Source of the DNA: Candidatus Mediterraneibacter pullicola
GTDB lineage: Bacteria > Bacillota > Clostridia > Lachnospirales > Lachnospiraceae
Length of the DNA stretch: 61,657 nucleotides
Assembly (NCBI GenBank): GCA_019117065.1
Contig: DXAK01000034.1
Coordinates: 1 to 61,657 of the forward strand
Direction: 5' to 3'
The notes beneath the pieces were generated by a model, which was not told the origin of the DNA, made no database searches, and was given only the letters and a program-made list of their open reading frames with translations. Each line of letters opens with the position of its first letter. Within the stretch, counting starts at the first letter, position 1. A program made the translations under genes and the position numbers. Below are positions 42,335 to 50,318 of this stretch, in pieces.

Positions 42335-43577
42335 ATGAATAGAAAAAAAGATATTTTACTGAACCAGTGTCTGTATGCGGCAATTCATGCTATGCTATGG
42401 GGCGGGCATGCGGTTATCATTGGATTCTGCAGTAATTTTTTAAAACTTGCGGGATTTCAGGACAGCCATGTCAGTATTGTTCTTGGAATTGCGAGTGGTT
42501 TGTCTATTATTGCTCAGATTGGACTAACGGAATTGGTTGGAAAAATAAAAAAACTTGATCTTGCACTGGTTATGGAAGGTCAGGCTCTGGTGATGGCGGC
42601 AGCAGGAGTTTTGATGACACAGTATGCAAGTAGTCCTGTGATGGCGGCATTTGGGATAGGTTTGGGATGTACTGCGCTTCAGACATTTCTACCTTTTGCA
42701 AATTCGATCGCGACAGCAGCGAATCAGGGCGGTGCCCAGATACATTTTCCAACTGCGCGGGGAATGGGTCGATCGCTTACAGCACCGTTTCACTAGCAAC
42801 AGGATATTTAATTGGAGTGGCAGGAGCTGGTGTAACGGCTGTGCTTACAATCATTATTGGTATTGGCCTTTTTTGGTATCATTTGGATTTCGGGCTGCGC
42901 TAGGCGACAGGATTCGGTGTACAGATGACTCAGATGGGATAAGCACAGAGGATGAAAATAAACAGGAAAAGAGCAGGAAGCAAAATGGCAGTATTATGTC
43001 ATTTTGCCGGGAGCATTTCTTTTTTGCAATATTTCTGGCAGGAAGTATCTTTATGTATGTCAACCATAGTTTAATCTGTTCGTTTATGCAGCAGATTATT
43101 TCAGCAAAGGGTGGAGGAGCCGGAGAGCAGGGGACTGCGGTTGCTATAGCTGGCATTATGGAGCTTCCTGTTATGTTCGGGTTCGGTTATCTGCTGAAAA
43201 AGGCAAAAGGAGACATATGGGTGATCGTTTCAGGAGTATTTTTCCTGATGAAAGCGGTACTGACTCTGATTGCACCTGATTACCACTGGATTTATGCGAC
43301 ACAGGTGTTTCAAATGGGCGGATTTGCCCTCTATACAGTAGCCTCTGTGGAATACGTTTCGAATGTGTTCAAGGGGGAAAATGCCGTGCGTGCGCAGTCT
43401 TATCTGGCTTCAACAATAACGATGGGAAGTCTCATCGCTTCAGCAACAGGAGGAGTGATCTGCCAATATTTGGGAGTAGAAATCATGCTTGTCACAGCGT
43501 CTGTTCTGGCAGCTGTGGGTTGCCTCCTTGTATGCCGCTCAATTAGAATGAATAATAAAAATTTTAGTCAAGCATAA
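42335..43577 (+). pseudogene. Frameshifted MFS transporter
   Basis: Starts at ATG 42335 with GGAGG before it. The first frame ('NRKKDILLNQCLYAAIHAML', 'WGGHAVIIGFCSNFLKLAGF') ends early at 42796. The protein then continues in another frame ('GSIAYSTVSLATGYLIGVAG') up to a stop near 42903, and finally in the third frame ('FFFAIFLAGSIFMYVNHSLI' and 'YLASTITMGSLIASATGGVI') to 43577. Two shifts are therefore needed, near 42767 in a G run and near 42880-42903. In total it would be a ~410-aa, 12-helix transporter of the LacY-like MFS branch. It is probably inactive unless the shifts are sequencing errors. Confidence 0.8.
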
Positions 43578-43657
43578 CTTTTTCTAAGAGTGGCCTTCGC
43601 GGGCATAAAGGTGGATTCCCGGAGCAACTATTCTGCAATATCGCCATCAGGTAAAAG

Positions 43658-45082
43658 TTAGAGTTTCCGAAGAACTACAATATGTTCCATGGTCATTGTA
43701 GCCACTTTCTTTCCTGCCTCATTAGACGGTGAGTTTGAGAGAGGCATTACCTTATTTGGAATGTTGCGTCCAACTGTGTGAACCGTGACAAGCCCATAGT
43801 TTCTTGCAATTTCAGAAATTATAATATGGGTTTGCATCAGCACGTTTTTGACGGTTCTGTTTCCGACGACCCAGAACTGGTATCCGCCGGATTTTGTCTT
43901 CTGGGCGACGTTTTTTATTGCCAGATCGAGGTCCTCATAAAAACTGTATACATCGCCTGCGCGTTTTATGTCTTCCTTTTCGATTTTAGCCAAAGCTTCC
44001 TGTAAAGTAGCGCTTGGCAGATCAAATTCAAAGCCATCTCTATATTTTTTCCCTCCCATTAACGTCTTATCAAGTCTCATGATTTCCCGATCGGCTAAGT
44101 TGGAGGGATTGATCCACTGCAGGGAAAGACGGCTGTATTCGCCATAGGCTACCGTTGTTCTGCTGTCCCCGTAAGGAGGGGAGGTTATGATAAGGTCGTA
44201 GGTATTCTCAGGGATGCTCTCAAGTGAGGAAACATTATTATTGTGGATTGAAACATGGGAATGAATTGTGTTCTTCTCCAATGCACGGTTAAAGTCTGCC
44301 ATCTTTTGTATATTTCTCAGCAGAATGTTACTGAACTCAGCGTATACGTCAGGGTGAAATTCCAACACCTTCTTTACGGGCATCCGGAACATTTTAAATT
44401 CTCCGTTTCGCCGGTTTGAGACTAATCGGATACTTTCGCTCATCGCCACAAAAATAAAATCCCGGATATCTTTATCAGCTATCTTCTCAATCTCAGATTT
44501 TATAACAGCGAGTTCCAATATAACTCTGGGGCGGAACCAATAGCCGATATTTTTAAATTCAGGAACCGGCAGATTTAAACGGTGCTCGGAGACATAGGGA
44601 TTAAGGTATTTGGGAGCCTCCTCTCCCCAGCCCTTTTTGTCCGACAGATCTAAGCCGAGAATATCGCTCATATAGGAATCTACATTTTCTAAGGCCTCAA
44701 TTATTTCGTCTCTGCGGATACGGATATTCTCTAGTAATTCCGCGCAGGTAGTTTGCAACAGGGCGTCATTTACTGGTGTTGTTTTTACTTTGGTCAGTAA
44801 AAGAGCCAGTGGGTTTATGTCATTACCGGTTATTGTTGGAATCCCACTAAGCATGCCCTCGACAAGAACCGTCCCTGATCCTGCAAATGGATCAAGCAAG
44901 GCGGTGACAGGTTGGATGGACCGCACAATTTTAATGATGTTTCTGCTGATGGGGCAGACCATCATAGCGGGGTAATTATGCAGGCCATGGGTATATTCTT
45001 TTGTATCTTCTTCAGTAAAATCCCAGTAATCGGAAGGAAGTTTATTCAATTCTGAAATTAGCTTTATATCCTCGGATGTCAT
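43658..45082 (-). CDS. Solitary DNA methyltransferase (TSPPY type)
   Basis: 474 aa. SAM-binding motif I 'LLDPFAGSGTVLVEG' lies at about 62-76 and catalytic motif IV 'ITSPPYGDSR' at about 299-308. A TSPPY motif is typical of N4-cytosine enzymes, though adenine use is not excluded. About 225 residues between the two motifs probably hold target recognition. There is no restriction nuclease next to it. It lies 26 bp after the WYL regulator on the same strand, so the two form an operon. Start ATG has AAGGAG on the minus strand. It may be an epigenetic regulator or part of a reduced defence module. Confidence 0.85.
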   Translation of the reverse strand: MTSEDIKLISELNKLPSDYWDFTEEDTKEYTHGLHNYPAMMVCPISRNIIKIVRSIQPVTALLDPFAGSGTVLVEGMLSGIPTITGNDINPLALLLTKVKTTPVNDALLQTTCAELLENIRIRRDEIIEALENVDSYMSDILGLDLSDKKGWGEEAPKYLNPYVSEHRLNLPVPEFKNIGYWFRPRVILELAVIKSEIEKIADKDIRDFIFVAMSESIRLVSNRRNGEFKMFRMPVKKVLEFHPDVYAEFSNILLRNIQKMADFNRALEKNTIHSHVSIHNNNVSSLESIPENTYDLIITSPPYGDSRTTVAYGEYSRLSLQWINPSNLADREIMRLDKTLMGGKKYRDGFEFDLPSATLQEALAKIEKEDIKRAGDVYSFYEDLDLAIKNVAQKTKSGGYQFWVVGNRTVKNVLMQTHIIISEIARNYGLVTVHTVGRNIPNKVMPLSNSPSNEAGKKVATMTMEHIVVLRKL

Positions 45083-45108
45083 TTTCTTTAGCTCCTTATT
45101 TTTTATTC

Positions 45109-46098
45109 TTACAGATATTGTTCTGCCAGCCTCCGGCTCTCCATTCTCATCATTTCTACCACGCTCTTGGGGCCGGCGATGCGGATATCTGTGCCAAGGC
45201 TAAACACCCAGCCGAGAAACTGCGGACTTACAGTGACGTCCACATAGGCGGTAAACATGCCGTTATTTCCCGGGATTATGCGGATGTCCTGACCGAAGCG
45301 GTCAATCAGGATACCTGCAGTGTGGTCTTTTGCTTCCAGAGCAACCCGGACTTCCTCACCGCCGAACATGCCGAACATTTTCCGGGAGTATGCGGCGATA
45401 TCCAGAGATTTGAACAGATGCTTTCCCTCGCGCCTTTTGTCTGTAGCGCTGATCCGCAGCATCTTATCCACGCGGTAATGCCTTATCTGCTGGACAACAG
45501 TATCATAGCCGATCATATAGTAGTTTTCGTTGTCCCAGACTAGAGCCCACGGGCTGACGTTATACCATGCCCCGTCATGTCGGAGCACCATTTCCCTTTT
45601 CACATTCCACTGATAATACTGAAATTTGATACCAGAATCTGCATTGATGGCAGAGTGTATCTTGTCCACATTATAGTAGATGCTTTCGTTCATTGTTTTG
45701 ATGCGCCCGGAAATAAGTACCTGACGGTGGAGTTGTTTTGCTTCGTGGCGGCTTACAAGGCTTTCTAACTTCTTGATAAGAGACTGGGATTTCTTTTCAG
45801 TAATGAACTTTGCGGACTGAACGGAATCTACAAGAAGTTTCAGTTCCGCCAGTTCAAAGTCCCGTTCTCCTACATGATAGATCCAGTCATTACCCTCATG
45901 CTCCGTGATAATGTCGATGCCAAATGCGCGTAATTCTTCAAAATCTGCGTAGAGAGTCTTCCTGCCCGCAGTCACCCCGTATGAATTTAGTTTTGCAATA
46001 ATCTCCTGCCGGGTAAGACCGTGTGCGTCGTCAGTTTCTTCCATAAATATTTTTAAGAGATATAAAAGTTTCAGTTTTTGATTCTGTTCTCTTGCCAT
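45109..46098 (-). CDS. WYL-domain transcriptional regulator
   Basis: 329 aa. An N-terminal winged helix (about 8-75, 'LTRQEIIAKLNSYGVTAGRK' and 'TLYADFEELRAFGIDI') is followed by a WYL domain (about 140-225) with 'KFQYYQWNVKREMVLRHDGA', 'YNVSPWALVWDNENYYMIGY' and 'RHYRVDKM', and by the C-terminal extension usual for the family. WYL domains bind nucleotides or single-stranded nucleic acid and control DNA-damage or defence genes. It is upstream of the methyltransferase and probably regulates that operon. Confidence 0.88.
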   Translation of the reverse strand: MAREQNQKLKLLYLLKIFMEETDDAHGLTRQEIIAKLNSYGVTAGRKTLYADFEELRAFGIDIITEHEGNDWIYHVGERDFELAELKLLVDSVQSAKFITEKKSQSLIKKLESLVSRHEAKQLHRQVLISGRIKTMNESIYYNVDKIHSAINADSGIKFQYYQWNVKREMVLRHDGAWYNVSPWALVWDNENYYMIGYDTVVQQIRHYRVDKMLRISATDKRREGKHLFKSLDIAAYSRKMFGMFGGEEVRVALEAKDHTAGILIDRFGQDIRIIPGNNGMFTAYVDVTVSPQFLGWVFSLGTDIRIAGPKSVVEMMRMESRRLAEQYL

Positions 46099-46299
46099 AA
46101 ATAGCCGCCTTTCGATTTTCTGCCGGTCATCTCCGCGTGGGGACGGAGATCATTTTGGGTTGTATTCGGCACTGCATTTCCATCATAACAGAAAAATGCG
46201 GGAAAGAAAAGCGGAGGTGGGAAGTTTTTTGGACATCCATCCGAGTAAAATAATGACTATAGAAACTAACAGAAAGCAGATTAAAAAAGGAGGAATATC

Positions 46300-46422
46300 A
46301 TGAAAGGATATTTAGTAAGCGATGGTTACATGGGATATGTGGATGGAAAGTACATGCTTTTTGCCAGTGAAGGCGATTACCGGGAATACATATCTGTTCG
46401 GTCTGAAGCTGCATTATTTTAG
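46300..46422 (+). CDS. 40-aa conserved-looking small protein
   Basis: Encodes MKGYLVSDGYMGYVDGKYML followed by FASEGDYREYISVRSEAALF. It has a strong site (AAAAAGGAGG, 46284-46293) and a promoter-like TTGGAC / TAATGA pair about 45 bp upstream. Pairs of Tyr, Gly and Asp residues repeat ('DGYMGYVDGKYM'). Small proteins of this pattern recur in Lachnospiraceae genomes as recalled, but their function is unknown. The last few residues are less like the pattern, so a late frameshift could have altered the C-terminus. Confidence 0.6.
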   Translation: MKGYLVSDGYMGYVDGKYMLFASEGDYREYISVRSEAALF

Positions 46423-46548
46423 TATGGTTTCTGAACAATTTTTTGTTTTTAAATATTTTGAGAGAAAAAATAACTTCTTATAGATCTGTACATTCCTTTG
46501 CGGGTTGTGATATACTAAGCAACTGAACTGTAAAGGAGTGAGATACAT

Positions 46549-47928
46549 ATGAGCAATGAGATAGCACATGCAGATAAGACCAATGATATGACGGTGGGGA
46601 ACCCGGCAAAGCTGATTATCCGCTTTATGATTCCCATGTGTCTTGGCAATATATTTCAGCAGTTTTACAACATCGCGGATTCGATTGTGGCGGGGCAGTT
46701 CATTGGAGTGGACGCATTGGCGGCGATCGGAAGTACGGGATCCTTGATGTTCTTTGTAACGGGATGGCTGAACGGATTAAGCAGCGGCTTTGCCATTCTT
46801 GTATCCCAGTGGTTTGGGGCAAAGCAGTATGACAGGATGCGCCACTATGTCGCGATGTCTATCTATCTTTGCGTGGCGTTCGCTATCGCCATGACCGTGG
46901 GGTTTTTGATTGTGAATGAACCGATTTTGCGAATGATGAACTATTCGGAAAGTCTTCTGCCGGATGTGAAATCCTACATGGAGATCATATACGCAGGACT
47001 TATTGTGACGGCGGCATATAATGCGCTGGCAGCATTTTTGAGGGCTCTAGGAGATTCAAAATCCCCATTATATTTTCTGGTGATATCTGCGGGCATCAAT
47101 GTGGTGCTTGATATTGTGTTCATCGTCAGCTTTGGCATGGGCGTGGAGGGCTGTGCTTATGCGACAGTTATCGCACAGGGGATATCGGCTTTGTTCTGTT
47201 TTGTGTACATTATGAAGAAGTATCATATTTTGCACTTAAAGAAAGAAGATTTCAGTATTTCTTTCCGCAGTCTGGGACGGCTGGTGGCTTTGGGGATTCC
47301 CATGGGGCTGCAGTTTTCCATTACGGCCATCGGAACAATTATCGTTCAGGGAGCGGTAAATGTCTATGGCGAAGTGTATATGGCGGGCTTTTCCGCGGCG
47401 GGTAAGCTTCAGAATATCATAGTGACTGTATTTAGCTCGTTTGGAGCGACGATCGCAACTTATGTAGGACAGAACAGAGGGGCAGGAAAGTCAGACAGAG
47501 TGCGGCTGGGCGTGAAGTACACACAGATTATGATACTGGTCTGGAGTGTCCTTATGATGGTGCTGATGTACTTTTGCGGGAAATATATGACGTGGCTGTT
47601 TATTAGTCCGTCGGAGACAGAGGTGGTCGATGCGTCTGTCTTGTATTTCCGTACTGTGTTTTGGTGCTATCCCTTCCTTGGCAGTATCTTTCTCTACCGT
47701 AATACATTGCAGGGGATGGGATACGGCCTTATGCCCGTGCTGGGTGGAGTATTTGAACTGGTGGCAAGGACTCTTATTGTTATGCTGGTTGCAGGCCACA
47801 CCAGTTTTACGGGGGTGTGCCTCTCAGATCCGGTGGCATGGATTGCGGCTCTGATTCCTCTGGTGCCTTATTATATTCATATTATGAAAAAATGGGAGAA
47901 AGGACAAAGAGGTCAGGCGCGATGTTGA
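46549..47928 (+). CDS. MATE family efflux transporter
   Basis: 459 aa with twelve predicted helices. The N-terminus 'MIPMCLGNIFQQFYNIADSI' is the family signature; 'INVVLDIVFIVSF' and 'GLQFSITAIGTIIVQGAVNV' mark later helices. It is paralogous to the MATE protein at 15277-16611 but not close. It probably exports small organic compounds. Start follows AAAGGAGTGAG; TATACT at about 46512 may be its -10. It is followed by a hairpin (47958-47980). Confidence 0.9.
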   Translation: MSNEIAHADKTNDMTVGNPAKLIIRFMIPMCLGNIFQQFYNIADSIVAGQFIGVDALAAIGSTGSLMFFVTGWLNGLSSGFAILVSQWFGAKQYDRMRHYVAMSIYLCVAFAIAMTVGFLIVNEPILRMMNYSESLLPDVKSYMEIIYAGLIVTAAYNALAAFLRALGDSKSPLYFLVISAGINVVLDIVFIVSFGMGVEGCAYATVIAQGISALFCFVYIMKKYHILHLKKEDFSISFRSLGRLVALGIPMGLQFSITAIGTIIVQGAVNVYGEVYMAGFSAAGKLQNIIVTVFSSFGATIATYVGQNRGAGKSDRVRLGVKYTQIMILVWSVLMMVLMYFCGKYMTWLFISPSETEVVDASVLYFRTVFWCYPFLGSIFLYRNTLQGMGYGLMPVLGGVFELVARTLIVMLVAGHTSFTGVCLSDPVAWIAALIPLVPYYIHIMKKWEKGQRGQARC

Positions 47929-47957
47929 AAAACGCATCTTTCTTATACAAATAATAT

Positions 47958-47983
47958 GGGGCAGGCAGTAGGCCTGCCTCTTT
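47958..47983 (+). terminator. Probable terminator after MATE gene
   Basis: GGCAGGC (47960-47966) pairs with GCCTGCC (47972-47978), extended by weaker pairs, with a short T run. Confidence 0.55.
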
Positions 47984-48111
47984 GTGACTTTAATATATTT
48001 TTTTTGAATAACTAGTATTAGATTAGTTGCGACTAAGGCGCCTATTTGATATGATAAAGAGGACGCAATAAACAGATGATATACAGTATTAAAATAGAGA
48101 AAGGACAACAT

Positions 48112-48558
48112 ATGAAAATCGGAATTGGAAACGATCATTCTGCATTGGAAATGAAAGCAGAGATCATAGAATTTTTAAAGGAAAAAGGTCATGAGGTAGT
48201 AAACTATGGAACAGACTCTCCGGAAAGCTGCGACTATCCGGTATATGGAGAGACCGTCGCGCGCGCGGTTGCGTCAGGCGAGGTGGAACAGGGAATCCTG
48301 ATCTGCGGCACAGGTCTTGGGATCTCATTGGCGGCGAATAAGGTAAAAGGAATCCGCGCGGCAGTGTGCAGCGAGCCCTTTACAGCAAAGATGGCAAGGG
48401 CGCACAACAATTGCAATATTCTTTCTTTCGGGGCGAGAGTTGTAGGAGTGGAGTTGGCAAAGATGATTGTAGATACATGGCTGAATACAGAATTTGAGGG
48501 CGGCCGTCATCAAAGGCGTGTAGATCTGATCATGGCGATCGAGTCTGAGGAGAGATAA
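48112..48558 (+). CDS. rpiB: Ribose-5-phosphate isomerase B
   Basis: 148 aa from ATG 48112, which follows GAAAGGAC. It interconverts ribose 5-phosphate and ribulose 5-phosphate. Signatures are 'IGIGNDHSALEMKAEI', the catalytic Cys in 'ILICGTGLGISLAANK', and 'ARAHNNCNILSFGARV'. Length is typical of RpiB. LacA/LacB subunits look similar, but no lac genes are present. It overlaps the next gene by one base (TAATG). Confidence 0.93.
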   Translation: MKIGIGNDHSALEMKAEIIEFLKEKGHEVVNYGTDSPESCDYPVYGETVARAVASGEVEQGILICGTGLGISLAANKVKGIRAAVCSEPFTAKMARAHNNCNILSFGARVVGVELAKMIVDTWLNTEFEGGRHQRRVDLIMAIESEER

Positions 48559-49556
48559 TGCATCCTTATCATCTGACGCAATGGATTCTGTTTTTCTTTT
48601 TTTACAGTTTTGTCGGCTGGTTGTGGGAGAGCGGTTATGTTTCGGTGAGAAAGCGACAGTGGGTAAACCGAGGATTTATGTATGGCCCCATGCTGCCGCT
48701 TTACGGGTCAGGGGCTCTTACCGTGCTGATCAGCACGATGGGAGTACGGGAGAACATACTTCTGATTTTTCTGTTTGGAATGATGGCAGCGACGCTTTTA
48801 GAGTACGTGACTGGAGCCGTGATGGAGCGGATTTTCCGGGTGAGGTACTGGGATTACAGCAACCAGAAGTTCAATTTGAACGGATATATCTGTGTATCGT
48901 CATCACTGTGCTGGGGGGGCTTCTCCGTACTTCTGGTGCGGATTGTTCACGTGCCTGTTGAGACGGTTGTTTTAAAATTGCCCTTGATAGCGGCAGACGG
49001 AATTGCTTTTGGGCTGGTGGCGGTGGCGGCAGTGGATTTGACACAGTCCTTCAACGAGGCTATGGATATGAAGCGTATTCTGACGCAGCTTGAAGAGAGC
49101 AAGGAGCAGATACGGAAATTAGAGGAGAAGATCAGATCCGTGTCGGCGGAAGTTATGGCAGATTACAGACAGCGATACGAAACGGCAGCTGAAGAGTATC
49201 GAAAGCGCGCCGACGAGCGGAAGCAGGAAAAGTTATCCCGCAAAGAGGCATTTTTGGAGCGTATCAGCTTAAGACGGGATGAGCGCCGGGGACAGCTTCT
49301 GTGGCTGGGAGAAAAAGCAGAGCAGCTTATAAAAGAACAGCTGCCTTCTAAGATCAATGAAATGATCGGGAAGGAGCGTGCGAAAGAACTTGCGGAGATC
49401 AGGCAGAATATAACGCAGGAGCTACAGAAATTAAGTTCAAGAACGGATCGGAGTTATCTGCGTATTGCAAGGCATCTCAGAAGAAATCCTACAGCTGTGT
49501 CTGAGCGGTTTAAGGAGGCTCTTGAGGAACTCCGCAGATTTATGGATATGAAATAA
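48558..49556 (+). CDS. CmpB-type putative ABC permease/membrane protein with coiled-coil tail
   Basis: 332 aa. Four to five transmembrane helices (about 8-195) contain 'FFFYSFVGWLWESGYVSVRK', 'NRGFMYGPMLPLYGSGAL' and 'LEYVTGAVMERIFRVRYWDY', the pattern of the family annotated as putative ABC transporter permease (PF06541). Residues about 190-330 form a charged coiled coil rich in Glu, Arg and Lys, longer than in many homologues. Transport has not been shown for this family. Translation is coupled to rpiB by the TAATG overlap. Confidence 0.8.
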   Translation: MHPYHLTQWILFFFFYSFVGWLWESGYVSVRKRQWVNRGFMYGPMLPLYGSGALTVLISTMGVRENILLIFLFGMMAATLLEYVTGAVMERIFRVRYWDYSNQKFNLNGYICVSSSLCWGGFSVLLVRIVHVPVETVVLKLPLIAADGIAFGLVAVAAVDLTQSFNEAMDMKRILTQLEESKEQIRKLEEKIRSVSAEVMADYRQRYETAAEEYRKRADERKQEKLSRKEAFLERISLRRDERRGQLLWLGEKAEQLIKEQLPSKINEMIGKERAKELAEIRQNITQELQKLSSRTDRSYLRIARHLRRNPTAVSERFKEALEELRRFMDMK

Positions 49557-49603
49557 GTTATTACCATATATACTATGTAATGCAATAGAAAGGGGTCAGA
49601 CAA

Positions 49604-50242
49604 ATGACAAAGAAACAGCGTGCCTTGGAAGTGATTGAGCGGCTGAAAAGAGAATATCCCGACGCGGGATGTACTTTGGATTATGATCAGGCGTGGAAGC
49701 TTTTGGTCAGCGTCCGGCTGGCGGCACAGTGTACAGATGCCCGTGTCAATGTAGTCGTAGAGGGGCTTTATGAGAAATATCCAGATGTGAATGCCCTGGC
49801 GGCTGCAAATGTGGATGATATTGAAGAGATTGTCCGCCCATGCGGACTTGGACGTAGCAAAGCGCGGGATATCAGCGCTTGTATGAAGATTCTGCGCGAT
49901 GAGTACGGCGGAAAGGTTCCCGATGATTTTGACGCGCTTTTAAAGCTCCCGGGCGTGGGGCGTAAAAGTGCAAATCTGATTATGGGGGATGTGTTCGGGA
50001 AGCCGGCAATCGTGACAGATACCCATTGTATCCGGCTTACAAACAGGATTGGGCTGGTAGATAATATTAAAGAGCCGAAAAAGGTGGAGATGGCACTCTG
50101 GAAGATTATTCCTCCTAAGGAGGGAAGCGACTTCTGTCACAGGCTTGTATACCATGGGAGAGACGTGTGTACTGCCCGGACAAAGCCATATTGTGATAAA
50201 TGCTGTCTTTCGGATATCTGTAAAAAAAGTGGCGTAAAATAA
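49604..50242 (+). CDS. nth: Endonuclease III
   Basis: 212 aa. It removes oxidised pyrimidines and nicks DNA by beta elimination. The helix-hairpin-helix 'LKLPGVGRKSANLIMGDVFG' includes the catalytic Lys, and 'IVTDTHCIRLTNRIGL' the catalytic Asp. A C-terminal 4Fe-4S cluster is set by Cys residues in 'VCTARTKPYCDKCCLSDICK', with seven rather than the usual six residues between the first two. Start follows AAAGGGG. Confidence 0.95.
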   Translation: MTKKQRALEVIERLKREYPDAGCTLDYDQAWKLLVSVRLAAQCTDARVNVVVEGLYEKYPDVNALAAANVDDIEEIVRPCGLGRSKARDISACMKILRDEYGGKVPDDFDALLKLPGVGRKSANLIMGDVFGKPAIVTDTHCIRLTNRIGLVDNIKEPKKVEMALWKIIPPKEGSDFCHRLVYHGRDVCTARTKPYCDKCCLSDICKKSGVK

Positions 50243-50318
50243 CAGGCATAGATGCCAAAGGTGTGGAAGGGATTTGCCTGTGCGTCAGAATTTTCCCAAA
50301 AAAGAAAGGAGACTAGTT

